From Planococcus citri (lineage: Eukaryota; Arthropoda; Insecta; Hemiptera; Pseudococcidae): a stretch of 64,000 nt of DNA. The notes beneath the pieces were generated by a model that saw nothing but the letters and a program-made list of their open reading frames with translations, ran no database searches and had not been told where the DNA came from. Made by a program: the position numbers and the translations under genes. Shown here piece after piece: positions 10,101 to 23,600 of the stretch (positions within the stretch are counted from its first letter, which is position 1; each line of letters begins with the position of its first letter). The stretch spans positions 29,574,001-29,638,000 of the forward strand of contig NC_088679.1 of NCBI RefSeq assembly GCF_950023065.1, in the 5' to 3' direction.

Positions 10101-13100
10101 GAAAAGGTGAAAATTTCCACTTACCAAGCACCTATGATTTGTGGAGACTTGGTCAGTGATTTTCAAGAAATATCAAAATGGCCTTATGAGTTGAGTACGG
10201 CATTTTGTGAATGATGGAAAAAGGTGAAAATTTCCACTTATCAAGCACCTATGATTTGTGGAGACTTGGTCAGTGTTTTTCAAGAAATATCAAAATGGCC
10301 GTATGAGTTGAGTACGGCATTTTGTGAATGATGGAAAAAGGTGAAAATTTCCACTTACCAAGCACCTATGATTTGTGGAGACTTGGTCAGTGATTTTCAA
10401 GAAATATCAAAATGGCCGTATGAGTTGAGTATGGCATTTTGTGAATGATGGAAAAAGGTGAAAATTTCCACTTACCAAGCACTTATGATTTGTGGAGACT
10501 TGGTCAGTGATTTTCAAGAAATATCAAAATGGCCGTATGAGTTGAGTACGGCATTTTGTGAATGATGGAAAAAGGTGAAAATTTCCCCTTTACAAGCACC
10601 TATGATTTGTGGAGACTTGGTCAGTCATTTTCAAGAAATATCAAAATGGCCGTATGAGTTGAGTACGGCATTTTGTGAATGATGGAAAAAGGTGAAAATT
10701 TCCACTTACCAAGCACCTATGATTTGTGGAGACTTGGTCAAGAAATATCAAAATGGCCGTATGAGTTGAGTACGGCATTTTGTGAGTGATGGGAAAAGGT
10801 GAAAATTTCCACTTACCAAGCACCTATGATTTGTGGAGACTTGGTCAGTGATTTTCAAGAAATATCAAAATGGCCGTATGAGTTGAGTACGGCATTTTGT
10901 GAATGATGGAAAAAGGTGAAAATTTCCACTTATCAAGCACCTATGATTTGTGGAGACTTGGTCAGTGTTTTTCAAGAAATATCAAAATGGCCGTATGAGT
11001 TGAGTACGGCATTTTGTGAATGATGGAAAAAGGTGAAAATTTCCACTTATCAAGCACCTATGATTTGTGGAGACTTGGTCAGTGATTTTCAAGAAATATC
11101 AAAATGGCCGTATGAGTTGAGTACGGCATTTTGTGAATGATGGAAAAAGGTGAAAATTTCCACTTACCAAGCACCTATGATTTGTGGAGACTTGGTCAGT
11201 GATTTTCAAGAAATATCAAAATGGCTGTATGAGTTGAGTACGGCATTTTGTGAATGATGGAAAAAGGTGAAAATTTCCACTTACCAAGCACCTATGATTT
11301 GTGGAGACTTGGTCAGTGATTTTCAAGAAATATCAAAATGGCCGTATGAGTTGAGTACGGCATTTTGTGAATGATGGAAAAAGGTGAAAATTTCCTCTTT
11401 ACAAGCACCTATGATTTTAGGAGATTTGGTCAGTGATTTTCAAGAAATATCAAAATGGCCGTATGAGTTGAGTACGGCATTTTGTGAATGATGGAAAAAG
11501 GTGAAAATTTCCACTTACCAAGCTCCTATGATTTGTGGAGACTTGGTCAATGATTTTCAAGAAATATCAAAATGGCTGTATGAGTTGAGTACGGCATTTT
11601 GTGAATGATGGAAAAAGGTGAAAATTTCCACTTATCAAGCACCTATGATTTGTGGAGACTTGGTCAGTGATTTTCAAGAAATATCAAAATGGCCGTATGA
11701 GTTGAGTACGGCATTTTGTGAATGATGGAAAAAGGTGAAAATTTCCACTTACCAAGCACCTATGATTTGTGGAGACTTGGTCAGTGATTTTCAAGAAATA
11801 TCAAAATGGCCGTATGAGTTGAGTACGGCATTTTGTGAATGATGGAAAAAGGTGAAAATTTCCACTTACCAAGCACCTATGATTTGTGGAGACTTGGTCA
11901 ATGATTTTCAAGAAATATCAAAATGGCCGTATGAGTTGAGTACGGCATTTTGTGAATGATGGAAAAAGGTGAAAATTTCCACTTACCAAGCACCTATGAT
12001 TTGTGGAGACTTGGTCAGTGATTTTCAAGAAATATCAAAATGGCCGTATGAGTTGAGTACGGCATTTTGTGAATGATGGAAAAAGGTGAAAATTTCCACT
12101 TACCAAGCACCTATGATTTGTGGAGACTTGGTCAGTGATTTTCAAGAAATATCAAAATGGCCGTATGAGTTGAGTACGGCATTTTGTGAGTGATGGAAAA
12201 AGGTGAAAATTTCCACTTACCAAGCACCTATGATTTGTGGAGACTTGGTCAGTGATTTTCAAGAAATATCAAAATGGCCGTATGAGTTGAGTACGGCATT
12301 TTGTGAGTGATGGGAAAAGGTGAAAATTTCCACTTACCAAGCACCTATGATTTGTGGAGACTTGGTCAGTGATTTTCAAGAAATATCAAAATGGCCGTGT
12401 GAGTTGAGTACGGCATTTTGTGAATGATGGAAAAAGGTGAAAATTTCCACTTACCAAGCACCTATGATTTGTGGAGACTTGGTCAGTGATTTTCAAGAAA
12501 TATCAAAATGGCCGTATGAGTTGAGTACGGCATTTTGTGAATGATGGAAAAAGGTGAAAATTTCCACTTATCAAGCACCTATGATTTGTGGAGACTTGGT
12601 CAGTGATTTTCAAGAAATATCAAAATGGCCGTATGAGTTGAGTACGGCATTTTGTGAATGATGGAAAAAGGTGAAAATTTCCACTTATCAAGCACCTATG
12701 ATTTGTGGAGACTTGGTCAGTGATTTTCAAGAAATATCAAAATGGCCGTATGAGTTGAGTACGGCATTTTGTGAGTGATGGGAAAAGGTGAAAATTTCCA
12801 CTTACCAAGCACCTATGATTTGTGGAGACTTGGTCAGTGATTTTCAAGAAATATCAAAATGGCCTTATGAGTTGAGTACGGCATTTTGTGAATGATGGAA
12901 AAAGGTGAAAATTTCCACTTACCAAGCACCTATGATTTGTGGAGACTTGGTCAATGATTTTCAAGAAATATCAAAATGGCCGTATGAGTTGAGTACAGCA
13001 TTTTGTGAATGATGGAAAAAGGTGAAAATTTCCACTTATCAAGCACCTATGATTTGTGGAGACTTGGTCAGTGATTTTCAAGAAATATCAAAATGGCCGT

Positions 13101-15190
13101 ATGAGTTGAGTACGGCATTTTGTGAATGATGGAAAAAGGTGAAAATTTCCACTTACCAAGCACCTATGATTTGTGGAGACTTGGTCAATGATTTTCAAGA
13201 AATATCAAAATGGCCGTATGAGTTGAGTACGGCATTTTGTGTATGATGGAAAAAGGTGAAAATTTCCCCTTTACAAGCACCTATGATTTGTGGAGACTTG
13301 GTCAGTGATTTTCAAGAAATATCAAAATGGCTGTATGAGTTGAGTACGGCATTTTGTGAATGATGGAAAAAGGTGAAAATTTCCACTTACCAAGCACCTA
13401 TGATTTGTGGAGACTTGGTCAGTGATTTTCAAGAAATATCAAAATGGCCGTATGAGTTGAGTACGGCATTTTGTGAATGATGGAAAAAGGTGAAAATTTC
13501 CTCTTTACAAGCACCTATGATTTTAGGAGATTTGGTCAGTGATTTTCAAGAAATATCAAAATGGCCGTATGAGTTGAGTACGGCATTTTGTGAATGATGG
13601 AAAAAGGTGAAAATTTCCCCTTTACAAGCACCTATGATTTGTGGAGACTTGGTCAGTGATTTTCAAGAAATATCAAAATGGCCGTATGAGTTGAGTACGG
13701 CATTTTGTGAATGATGGAAAAAGGTGAAAATTTCCACTTACCAAGCACCTATGATTTGTGGAGACTTGGTCAGTGATTTTCAAGAAATATCAAAATGGCC
13801 GTATGAGTTGAGTATGGCATTTTGTGAATGATGGAAAAAGGTGAAAATTTCCACTTACCAAGCACTTATGATTTGTGGAGACTTGGTCAGTGATTTTCAA
13901 GAAATATCAAAATGGCCGTATGAGTTGAGTACGGCATTTTGTGAATGATGGAAAATGGTGAAAATTTCCCCTTTACAAGCACCTATGATTTGTGGAGACT
14001 TGGTCAGTCATTTTCAAGAAATATCAAAATGGCCGTATGAGTTGAGTACGGCATTTTGTGAATGATGGAAAAAGGTGAAAATTTCCACTTACCAAGCACC
14101 TATGATTTGTGGAGACTTGGTCAAGAAATATCAAAATGGCCGTATGAGTTGAGTACGGCATTTTGTGAGTGATGGGAAGAGGTGAAAATTTCCACTTACC
14201 AAGCACCTATGATTTGTGGAGACTTGGTCAGTGATTTTCAAGAAATATCAAAATGGCCTTATGAGTTGAGTACGGCATTTTGTGAATGATGGAAAAAGGT
14301 GAAAATTTCCACTTATCAAGCACCTATGATTTGTGGAGACTTGGTCAGTGTTTTTCAAGAAATATCAAAATGGCCGTATGAGTTGAGTACGGCATTTTGT
14401 GAATGATGGAAAAAGGTGAAAATTTCCACTTACCAAGCACCTATGATTTGTGGAGACTTGGTCAGTGATTTTCAAGAAATATCAAAATGGCCGTATGAGT
14501 TGAGTATGGCATTTTGTGAATGATGGAAAAAGGTGAAAATTTCCACTTACCAAGCACTTATGATTTGTGGAGACTTGGTCAGTGATTTTCAAGAAATATC
14601 AAAATGGCCGTATGAGTTGAGTACGGCATTTTGTGAATGATGGAAAAAGGTGAAAATTTCCCCTTTACAAGCACCTATGATTTGTGGAGACTTGGTCAGT
14701 CATTTTCAAGAAATATCAAAATGGCCGTATGAGTTGAGTACGGCATTTTGTGAATGATGGAAAAAGGTGAAAATTTCCACTTACCAAGCACCTATGATTT
14801 GTGGAGACTTGGTCAAGAAATATCAAAATGGCCGTATGAGTTGAGTACGGCATTTTGTGAGTGATGGGAAAAGGTGAAAATTTCCACTTACCAAGCACCT
14901 ATGATTTGTGGAGACTTGGTCAGTGATTTTCAAGAAATATCAAAATGGCCGTATGAGTTGAGTACGGCATTTTGTGAATGATGGAAAAAGGTGAAAATTT
15001 CCACTTATCAAGCACCTATGATTTGTGGAGACTTGGTCAATGATTTTCAAGAAATATCAAAATGGCCGTATGAGTTGAGTACGGCATTTTGTGAATGATG
15101 GAAAAAGGTGAAAATTTCCACTTATCAAGCACCTATGATTTGTGGAGACTTGGTCAGTGATTTTCAAGAAATATCAAAATGGCCGTATGA
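7190..15190. repeat. Tandem higher-order duplication, 4075-bp unit (35 monomers), two copies
   Basis: Marker variants recur at a fixed 4075-bp offset: C unit 7319/11394, GCCGTGTGAG 8321/12396, TTTGTGTATG 9161/13236, short monomers 9989/14064 and 10681/14756. 4075 = 33 x 117 + 2 x 107. Copy 1 covers about 7190-11260 and copy 2 about 11265-15190, back to back. I noticed few differences: AGCTCCTATG near 11521 and GGGAAGAGG near 14174 are private to copy 2, and the D unit near 15000 has CAATGAT where its partner near 10930 has GTGTTTT. Edge positions are good to about one monomer. Confidence 0.85.
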
Positions 15191-17649
15191 GTTGAGTACG
15201 GCATTTTGTGAATGATGGAAAAAGGTGAAAATTTCCACTTACCAAGCACCTATGATTTGTGGAGACTTGGTCAATGATTTTCAAGAAATATCAAAATGGC
15301 CGTATGAGTTGAGTACGGCATTTTGTGAATGATGGAAAAAGGTGAAAATTTCCCCTTTACAAGCACCTATGATTTGTGGAGACTTGGTCAGTGATTTTCA
15401 AGAAATATCAAAATGGCTGTATGAGTTGAGTACGGCATTTTGTGAATGATGGAAAAAGGTGAAAATTTCCACTTACCAAGCACCTATGATTTGTGGAGAC
15501 TTGGTCAGTGATTTTCAAGAAATATCAAAATGGCCGTATGAGTTGAGTACGGCATTTTGTGAATGATGGAAAAAGGTGAAAATTTCCACTTACCAAGCAC
15601 CTATGATTTGTGGAGACTTGGTCAGTGATTTTCAAGAAATATCAAAATGGCCGTATGAGTTGAGTACGGCATTTTGTGAATGATGGAAAAAGGTGAAAAT
15701 TTCCTCTTTACAAGCACCTATGATTTTAGGAGATTTGGTCAGTGATTTTCAAGAAATATCAAAATGGCCGTATGAGTTGAGTACGGCATTTTGTGAATGA
15801 TGGAAAAAGGTGAAAATTTCCCCTTTACAAGCACCTATGATTTGTGGAGACTTGGTCAGTGATTTTCAAGAAATATCAAAATGGCCGTATGAGTTGAGTA
15901 CGGCATTTTGTGAATGATGGAAAAAGGTGAAAATTTCCACTTACCAAGCACCTATGATTTGTGGAGACTTGGTCAGTGATTTTCAAGAAATATCAAAATG
16001 GCCGTATGAGTTGAGTATGGCATTTTGTGAATGATGGAAAAAGGTGAAAATTTCCACTTACCAAGCACTTATGATTTGTGGAGACTTGGTCAGTGATTTT
16101 CAAGAAATATCAAAATGGCCGTATGAGTTGAGTACGGCATTTTGTGAATGATGGAAAATGGTGAAAATTTCCCCTTTACAAGCACCTATGATTTGTGGAG
16201 ACTTGGTCAGTCATTTTCAAGAAATATCAAAATGGCCGTATGAGTTGAGTACGGCATTTTGTGAATGATGGAAAAAGGTGAAAATTTCCACTTACCAAGC
16301 ACCTATGATTTGTGGAGACTTGGTCAAGAAATATCAAAATGGCCGTATGAGTTGAGTACGGCATTTTGTGAGTGATGGGAAAAGGTGAAAATTTCCACTT
16401 ACCAAGCACCTATGATTTGTGGAGACTTGGTCAGTGATTTTCAAGAAATATCAAAATGGCCTTATGAGTTGAGTACGGCATTTTGTGAATGATGGAAAAA
16501 GGTGAAAATTTCCACTTATCAAGCACCTATGATTTGTGGAGACTTGGTCAGTGTTTTTCAAGAAATATCAAAATGGCCGTATGAGTTGAGTACGGCATTT
16601 TGTGAATGATGGAAAAAGGTGAAAATTTCCACTTACCAAGCACCTATGATTTGTGGAGACTTGGTCAGTGATTTTCAAGAAATATCAAAATGGCCGTATG
16701 AGTTGAGTATGGCATTTTGTGAATGATGGAAAAAGGTGAAAATTTCCACTTACCAAGCACTTATGATTTGTGGAGACTTGGTCAGTGATTTTCAAGAAAT
16801 ATCAAAATGGCCGTATGAGTTGAGTACGGCATTTTGTGAATGATGGAAAAAGGTGAAAATTTCCCCTTTACAAGCACCTATGATTTGTGGAGACTTGGTC
16901 AGTCATTTTCAAGAAATATCAAAATGGCCGTATGAGTTGAGTACGGCATTTTGTGAATGATGGAAAAAGGTGAAAATTTCCACTTACCAAGCACCTATGA
17001 TTTGTGGAGACTTGGTCAAGAAATATCAAAATGGCCGTATGAGTTGAGTACGGCATTTTGTGAGTGATGGGAAAAGGTGAAAATTTCCACTTACCAAGCA
17101 CCTATGATTTGTGGAGACTTGGTCAGTGATTTTCAAGAAATATCAAAATGGCCGTATGAGTTGAGTACGGCATTTTGTGAATGATGGAAAAAGGTGAAAA
17201 TTTCCACTTATCAAGCACCTATGATTTGTGGAGACTTGGTCAGTGATTTTCAAGAAATATCAAAATGGCCGTATGAGTTGAGTACGGCATTTTGTGAATG
17301 ATGGAAAAAGGTGAAAATTTCCACTTATCAAGCACCTATGATTTGTGGAGACTTGGTCAGTGTTTTTCAAGAAATATCAAAATGGCCGTATGAGTTGAGT
17401 ACGGCATTTTGTGAATGATGGAAAAAGGTGAAAATTTCCACTTACCAAGCACCTATGATTTGTGGAGACTTGGTCAGTGATTTTCAAGAAATATCAAAAT
17501 GGCCGTATGAGTTGAGTACGGCATTTTGTGAATGATGGAAAAAGGTGAAAATTTCCACTTACCAAGCACCTATGATTTGTGGAGACTTGGTCAATGATTT
17601 TCAAGAAATATCAAAATGGCCGTATGAGTTGAGTACGGCATTTTGTGAA

Positions 17650-20600
17650 TGATGGAAAAAGGTGAAAATTTCCACTTATCAAGCACCTATGATTTGTGGA
17701 GACTTGGTCAGTGATTTTCAAGAAATATCAAAATGGCCGTATGAGTTGAGTACGGCATTTTGTGAATGATGGAAAAAGGTGAAAATTTCCACTTATCAAG
17801 CACCTATGATTTGTGGAGACTTGGTCAGTGTTTTTCAAGAAATATCAAAATGGCCGTATGAGTTGAGTACGGCATTTTGTGAATGATGGAAAAAGGTGAA
17901 AATTTCCACTTACCAAGCACCTATGATTTGTGGAGACTTGGTCAGTGATTTTCAAGAAATATCAAAATGGCCGTATGAGTTGAGTACGGCATTTTGTGAA
18001 TGATGGAAAAAGGTGAAAATTTCCACTTACCAAGCACCTATGATTTGTGGAGACTTGGTCAATGATTTTCAAGAAATATCAAAATGGCCGTATGAGTTGA
18101 GTACGGCATTTTGTGAATGATGGAAAAAGGTGAAAATTTCCACTTATCAAGCACCTATGATTTGTGGAGACTTGGTCAGTGATTTTCAAGAAATATCAAA
18201 ATGGCCGTATGAGTTGTGTACGGCATTTTGTGAATGATGGAAAAAGGTGAAAATTTCCACTTACCAAGCACCTATGATTTGTGGAGACTTGGTCAGTGAT
18301 TTTCAAGAAATATCAAAATGGCCGTATGAGTTGAGTACGGCATTTTGTGAATGATGGAAAAAGGTGAAAATTTCCACTTACCAAGCACCTATGATTTGTG
18401 GAGACTTGGTCAATGATTTTCAAGAAATATCAAAATGGCCGTATGAGTTGAGTACGGCATTTTGTGAATGATGGAAAAAGGTGAAAATTTCCACTTACCA
18501 AGCACCTATGATTTGTGGAGACTTGGTCAGTGATTTTCAAGAAATATCAAAATGGCCGTATGAGTTGAGTACGGCATTTTGTGAATGATGGAAAAAGGTG
18601 AAAATTTCCCCTTTACAAGCACCTATGATTTGTGGAGACTTGGTCAGTGATTTTCAAGAAATATCAAAATGGCCGTATGAGTTGAGTACGGCATTTTGTG
18701 AATGATGGAAAAAGGTGAAAATTTCCACTTACCAAGCACCTATGATTTGTGGAGACTTGGTCAGTGATTTTCAAGTAATATCAAAATGTCCGTATGAGTT
18801 GAGTACGGCATTTTGTGAATGATGGAAAAAGGTGAAAATTTCCCCTTTACAAGCACCTATGATTTGTGGAGACTTTGTCAGTGATTTTCAAGAAATATCA
18901 AAATGGCCGTATGAGTTGAGTACGGCATTTTGTGAATGATGGGAAAAGGTGAAAATTTCCACTTACCAAGCACCTATGATTTGTGGAGACTTGGTCAGTG
19001 ATTTTCAAGAAATATCAAAATGGCCGTATGAGTTGAGTACGGCATTTTGTGAATGATGGAAAAAGGTGAAAATTTCCCCTTTACAAGCACCTATAATTTT
19101 TGGAGACTTGATCAAGAAATATCAAAATGGCCGTATGAGTTGAGTACGGCATTTTGTGAATGATGGAAAAAGGTGAAAATTTCCTCTTTACAAGCACCTA
19201 TGATTTTAGGAGACTTGGTCAGTGATTTTCAAGAAATATCAAAATGGCCGTATGAGTTGAGTACGGCATTTTGTGAATGATGAAAAAAGGTGAAAATTTC
19301 CCCTTTACAAGCACCTATGATTTGTGGAGACTTGGTCAGTCATTTTCAAGAAATATCAAAATGGCGGTATGAGTTGAGTACGGCATTTTGTGAATGATGG
19401 AAAAAGGTGAAAATTTCCACTTACCAAGCACCTATGATTTGTGGAGACTTGGTCAAGAAATATCAAAATGGCCGTATGAGTTGAGTACGGCATTTTGTGA
19501 GTGATGGGAAAAGGTGAAAATTTCCACTTACCAAGCACCTATGATTTGTGGAGACTTGGTCAGTGATTTTCAAGAAATATCAAAATGGCCGTATGAGTTG
19601 AGTACGGCATTTTGTGAATGATGGAAAAAGGTGAAAATTTCCCCTTTACAAGCACCTATAATTTTTGGAGACTTGATCAAGAAATATCAAAATGGCCGTA
19701 TGAGTTGAGTACGGCATTTTGTGAATGATGGAAAAAGGTGAAAATTTCCTCTTTACAAGCACCTATGATTTTAGGAGACTTGGTCAGTGATTTTCAAGAA
19801 ATATCAAAATGGCCGTATGAGTTGAGTACGGCATTTTGTGAGTGATGGAAAAAGGTGAAAATTTCCACTTATCAAGCACCTATGATTTGTGGAGACTTGG
19901 TCAGTGTTTTTCAAGAAATATCAAAATGGCCGTATGAGTTGAGTACGGCATTTTGTGAATGATGGAAAAAGGTGAAAATTTCCACTTACCAAGCACCTAT
20001 GATTTGTGGAGACTTGGTCAGTGATTTTCAAGAAATATCAAAATGGCCGTATGAGTTGAGTACGGCATTTTGTGAATGATGGAAAAAGGTGAAAATTTCC
20101 ACTTACCAAGCACCTATGATTTGTGGAGACTTGGTCAATGATTTTCAAGAAATATCAAAATGGCCGTATGAGTTGAGTACGGCATTTTGTGAATGATGGA
20201 AAAAGGTGAAAATTTCCACTTATCAAGCACCTATGATTTGTGGAGACTTGGTCAGTGATTTTCAAGAAATATCAAAATGGCCGTATGAGTTGTGTACAGC
20301 ATTTTGTGAATGATGGAAAAAGGTGAAAATTTCCACTTACCAAGCACCTATGATTTGTGGAGACTTGGTCAGTGATTTTCAAGAAATATCAAAATGGCCG
20401 TATGAGTTGAGTACGGCATTTTGTGAATGATGGAAAAAGGTGAAAATTTCCACTTACCAAGCACCTATGATTTGTGGAGACTTGGTCAATGATTTTCAAG
20501 AAATATCAAAATGGCCGTATGAGTTGAGTACGGCATTTTGTGAATGATGGAAAAAGGTGAAAATTTCCACTTACCAAGCACCTATGATTTGTGGAGACTT

Positions 20601-23600
20601 GGTCAAGAAATATCAAAATGGCCGTATGAGTTGAGTACGGCATTTTGTGAATGATGGAAAAAGGTGAAAATTTCCCCTTTACAAGCACCTATGATTTGTG
20701 GAGACTTGGTCAGTGATTTTCAAGAAATATCAAAATGGCCGTATGAGTTGAGTACGGCATTTTGTGAATGATGGGAAAAGGTGAAAATTTCCACTTACCA
20801 AGCACCTATGATTTGTGGAGACTTGGTCAGTGATTTTCAAGAAATATCAAAATGGCCGTATGAGTTGAGTACAGCATTTTGTGAATGATGGAAAAAGGTG
20901 AAAATTTCCCCTTTACAAGCACCTATAATTTTTGGAGACTTGATCAAGAAATATCAAAATGGCCGTATGAGTTGAGTACGGCATTTTGTGAATGATGGAA
21001 AAAGGTGAAAATTTCCTCTTTACAAGCACCTATGATTTTAGGAGACTTGGTCAGTGATTTTCAAGAAATATCAAAATGGCCGTATGAGTTGAGTACGGCA
21101 TTTTGTGAATGATGAAAAAAGGTGAAAATTTCCCCTTTACAAGCACCTATGATTTGTGGAGACTTGGTCAGTCATTTTCAAGAAATATCAAAATGGCGGT
21201 ATGAGTTGAGTACGGCATTTTGTGAATGATGGAAAAAGGTGAAAATTTCCACTTACCAAGCACCTATGATTTGTGGAGACTTGGTCAAGAAATATCAAAA
21301 TGGCCGTATGAGTTGAGTACGGCATTTTGTGAGTGATGGGAAAAGGTGAAAATTTCCACTTACCAAGCACCTATGATTTGTGGAGACTTGGTCAGTGATT
21401 TTCAAGAAATATCAAAATGGCCGTATGAGTTGAGTACGGCATTTTGTGAATGATGGAAAAAGGTGAAAATTTCCCCTTTACAAGCACCTATGATTTGTGG
21501 AGACTTGGTCAGTGATTTTCAAGAAATATCAAAATGGCCGTATGAGTTGAGTACGGCATTTTGTGAATGATGGAAAAAGGTGAAAATTTCCACTTACCAA
21601 GCACTTATGATTTGTGGAGACTTGGTCAGTGATTTTCAAGAAATATCAAAATGGCTGTATGAGTTGAGTACGACATTTTGTGAATGATGGAAAAAGGTGA
21701 AAATTTCCCCTTTACAAGCACCTATGATTTGTGGAGACTTGGTCAGTCATTTTCAAGAAATATCAAAATGGCGGTATGAGTTGAGTACGGCATTTTGTGA
21801 ATGATGGAAAAAGGTGAAAATTTCCACTTACCAAGCACCTATGATTTGTGGAGACTTGGTCAAGAAATATCAAAATGGCCGTATGAGTTGAGTACGGCAT
21901 TTTGTGAGTGATGGGAAAAGGTGAAAATTTCCACTTACCAAGCACCTATGATTTGTGGAGACTTGGTCAGTGATTTTCAAGAAATATCAAAATGGCCGTA
22001 TGAGTTGAGTACGGTATTTTGTGAATGATGGAAAAAGGTGAAAATTTCCACTTATCAAGCACCTATGATTTGTGGAGACTTGGTCAGTGTTTTTCAAGAA
22101 ATATCAAAATGGCCGTATGAGTTGAGTACGGCATTTTGTGAATGATGGAAAAAGGTGAAAATTTCCACTTACCAAGCACCTATGATTTGTGGAGACTTGG
22201 TCAGTGATTTTCAAGAAATATCAAAATGGCCGTATGAGTTGAGTACGGCATTTTGTGAATGATGGAAAAAGGTGAAAATTTCCACTTACCAAGCACCTAT
22301 GATTTGTGGAGACTTGGTCAATGATTTTCAAGAAATATCAAAATGGCCGTATGAGTTGAGTACGGCATTTTGTGAATGATGGAAAAAGGTGAAAATTTCC
22401 ACTTATCAAGCACCTATGATTTGTGGAGACTTGGTCAGTGATTTTCAAGAAATATCAAAATGGCCGTATGAGTTGTGTACAGCATTTTGTGAATGATGGA
22501 AAAAGGTGAAAATTTCCACTTACCAAGCACCTATGATTTGTGGAGACTTGGTCAGTGATTTTCAAGAAATATCAAAATGGCCGTATGAGTTGAGTACGGC
22601 ATTTTGTGAATGATGGAAAAAGGTGAAAATTTCCACTTACCAAGCACCTATGATTTGTGGAGACTTGGTCAATGATTTTCAAGAAATATCAAAATGGCCG
22701 TATGAGTTGAGTACGGCATTTTGTGAATGATGGAAAAAGGTGAAAATTTCCACTTACCAAGCACCTATGATTTGTGGAGACTTGGTCAAGAAATATCAAA
22801 ATGGCCGTATGAGTTGAGTACGGCATTTTGTGAATGATGGAAAAAGGTGAAAATTTCCCCTTTACAAGCACCTATGATTTGTGGAGACTTGGTCAGTGAT
22901 TTTCAAGAAATATCAAAATGGCCGTATGAGTTGAGTACGGCATTTTGTGAATGATGGAAAAAGGTGAAAATTTCCACTTACCAAGCACTTATGATTTGTG
23001 GAGACTTGGTCAGTGATTTTCAAGAAATATCAAAATGGCTGTATGAGTTGAGTACGGCATTTTGTGAATGATGGAAAAAGGTGAAAATTTCCCCTTTACA
23101 AGCACCTATGATTTTAGGAGACTTGGTCAGTGATTTTCAAGAAATATCAAAATGGCCGTATGAGTTGAGTACGGCATTTTGTGAATGATGAAAAAAGGTG
23201 AAAATTTCCCCTTTACAAGCACCTATGATTTGTGGAGACTTGGTCAGTGATTTTCAAGAAATATCAAAATGGCCGTATGAGTTGAGTACGGCATTTTGTG
23301 AATGATGGAAAAAGGTGAAAATTTCCCCTTTACAAGCACCTATGATTTGTGGAGACTTGGTCAGTCATTTTCAAGAAGTATCAAAATGGCCGTATGAGTT
23401 GAGTAAGGCATTTTGTGAATGATGGAAAAAGGTGAAAATTTCCACTTACCAAGCACCTATGATTTGTGGAGACTTGGTCAAGAAATATCAAAATGGCCGT
23501 ATGAGTTGAGTACGGCATTTTGTGAATGATGGAAAAAGGTGAAAATTTCCACTTACCAAGCACCTATGATTTGTGGAGACTTGGTCAGTGATTTTCAAGA

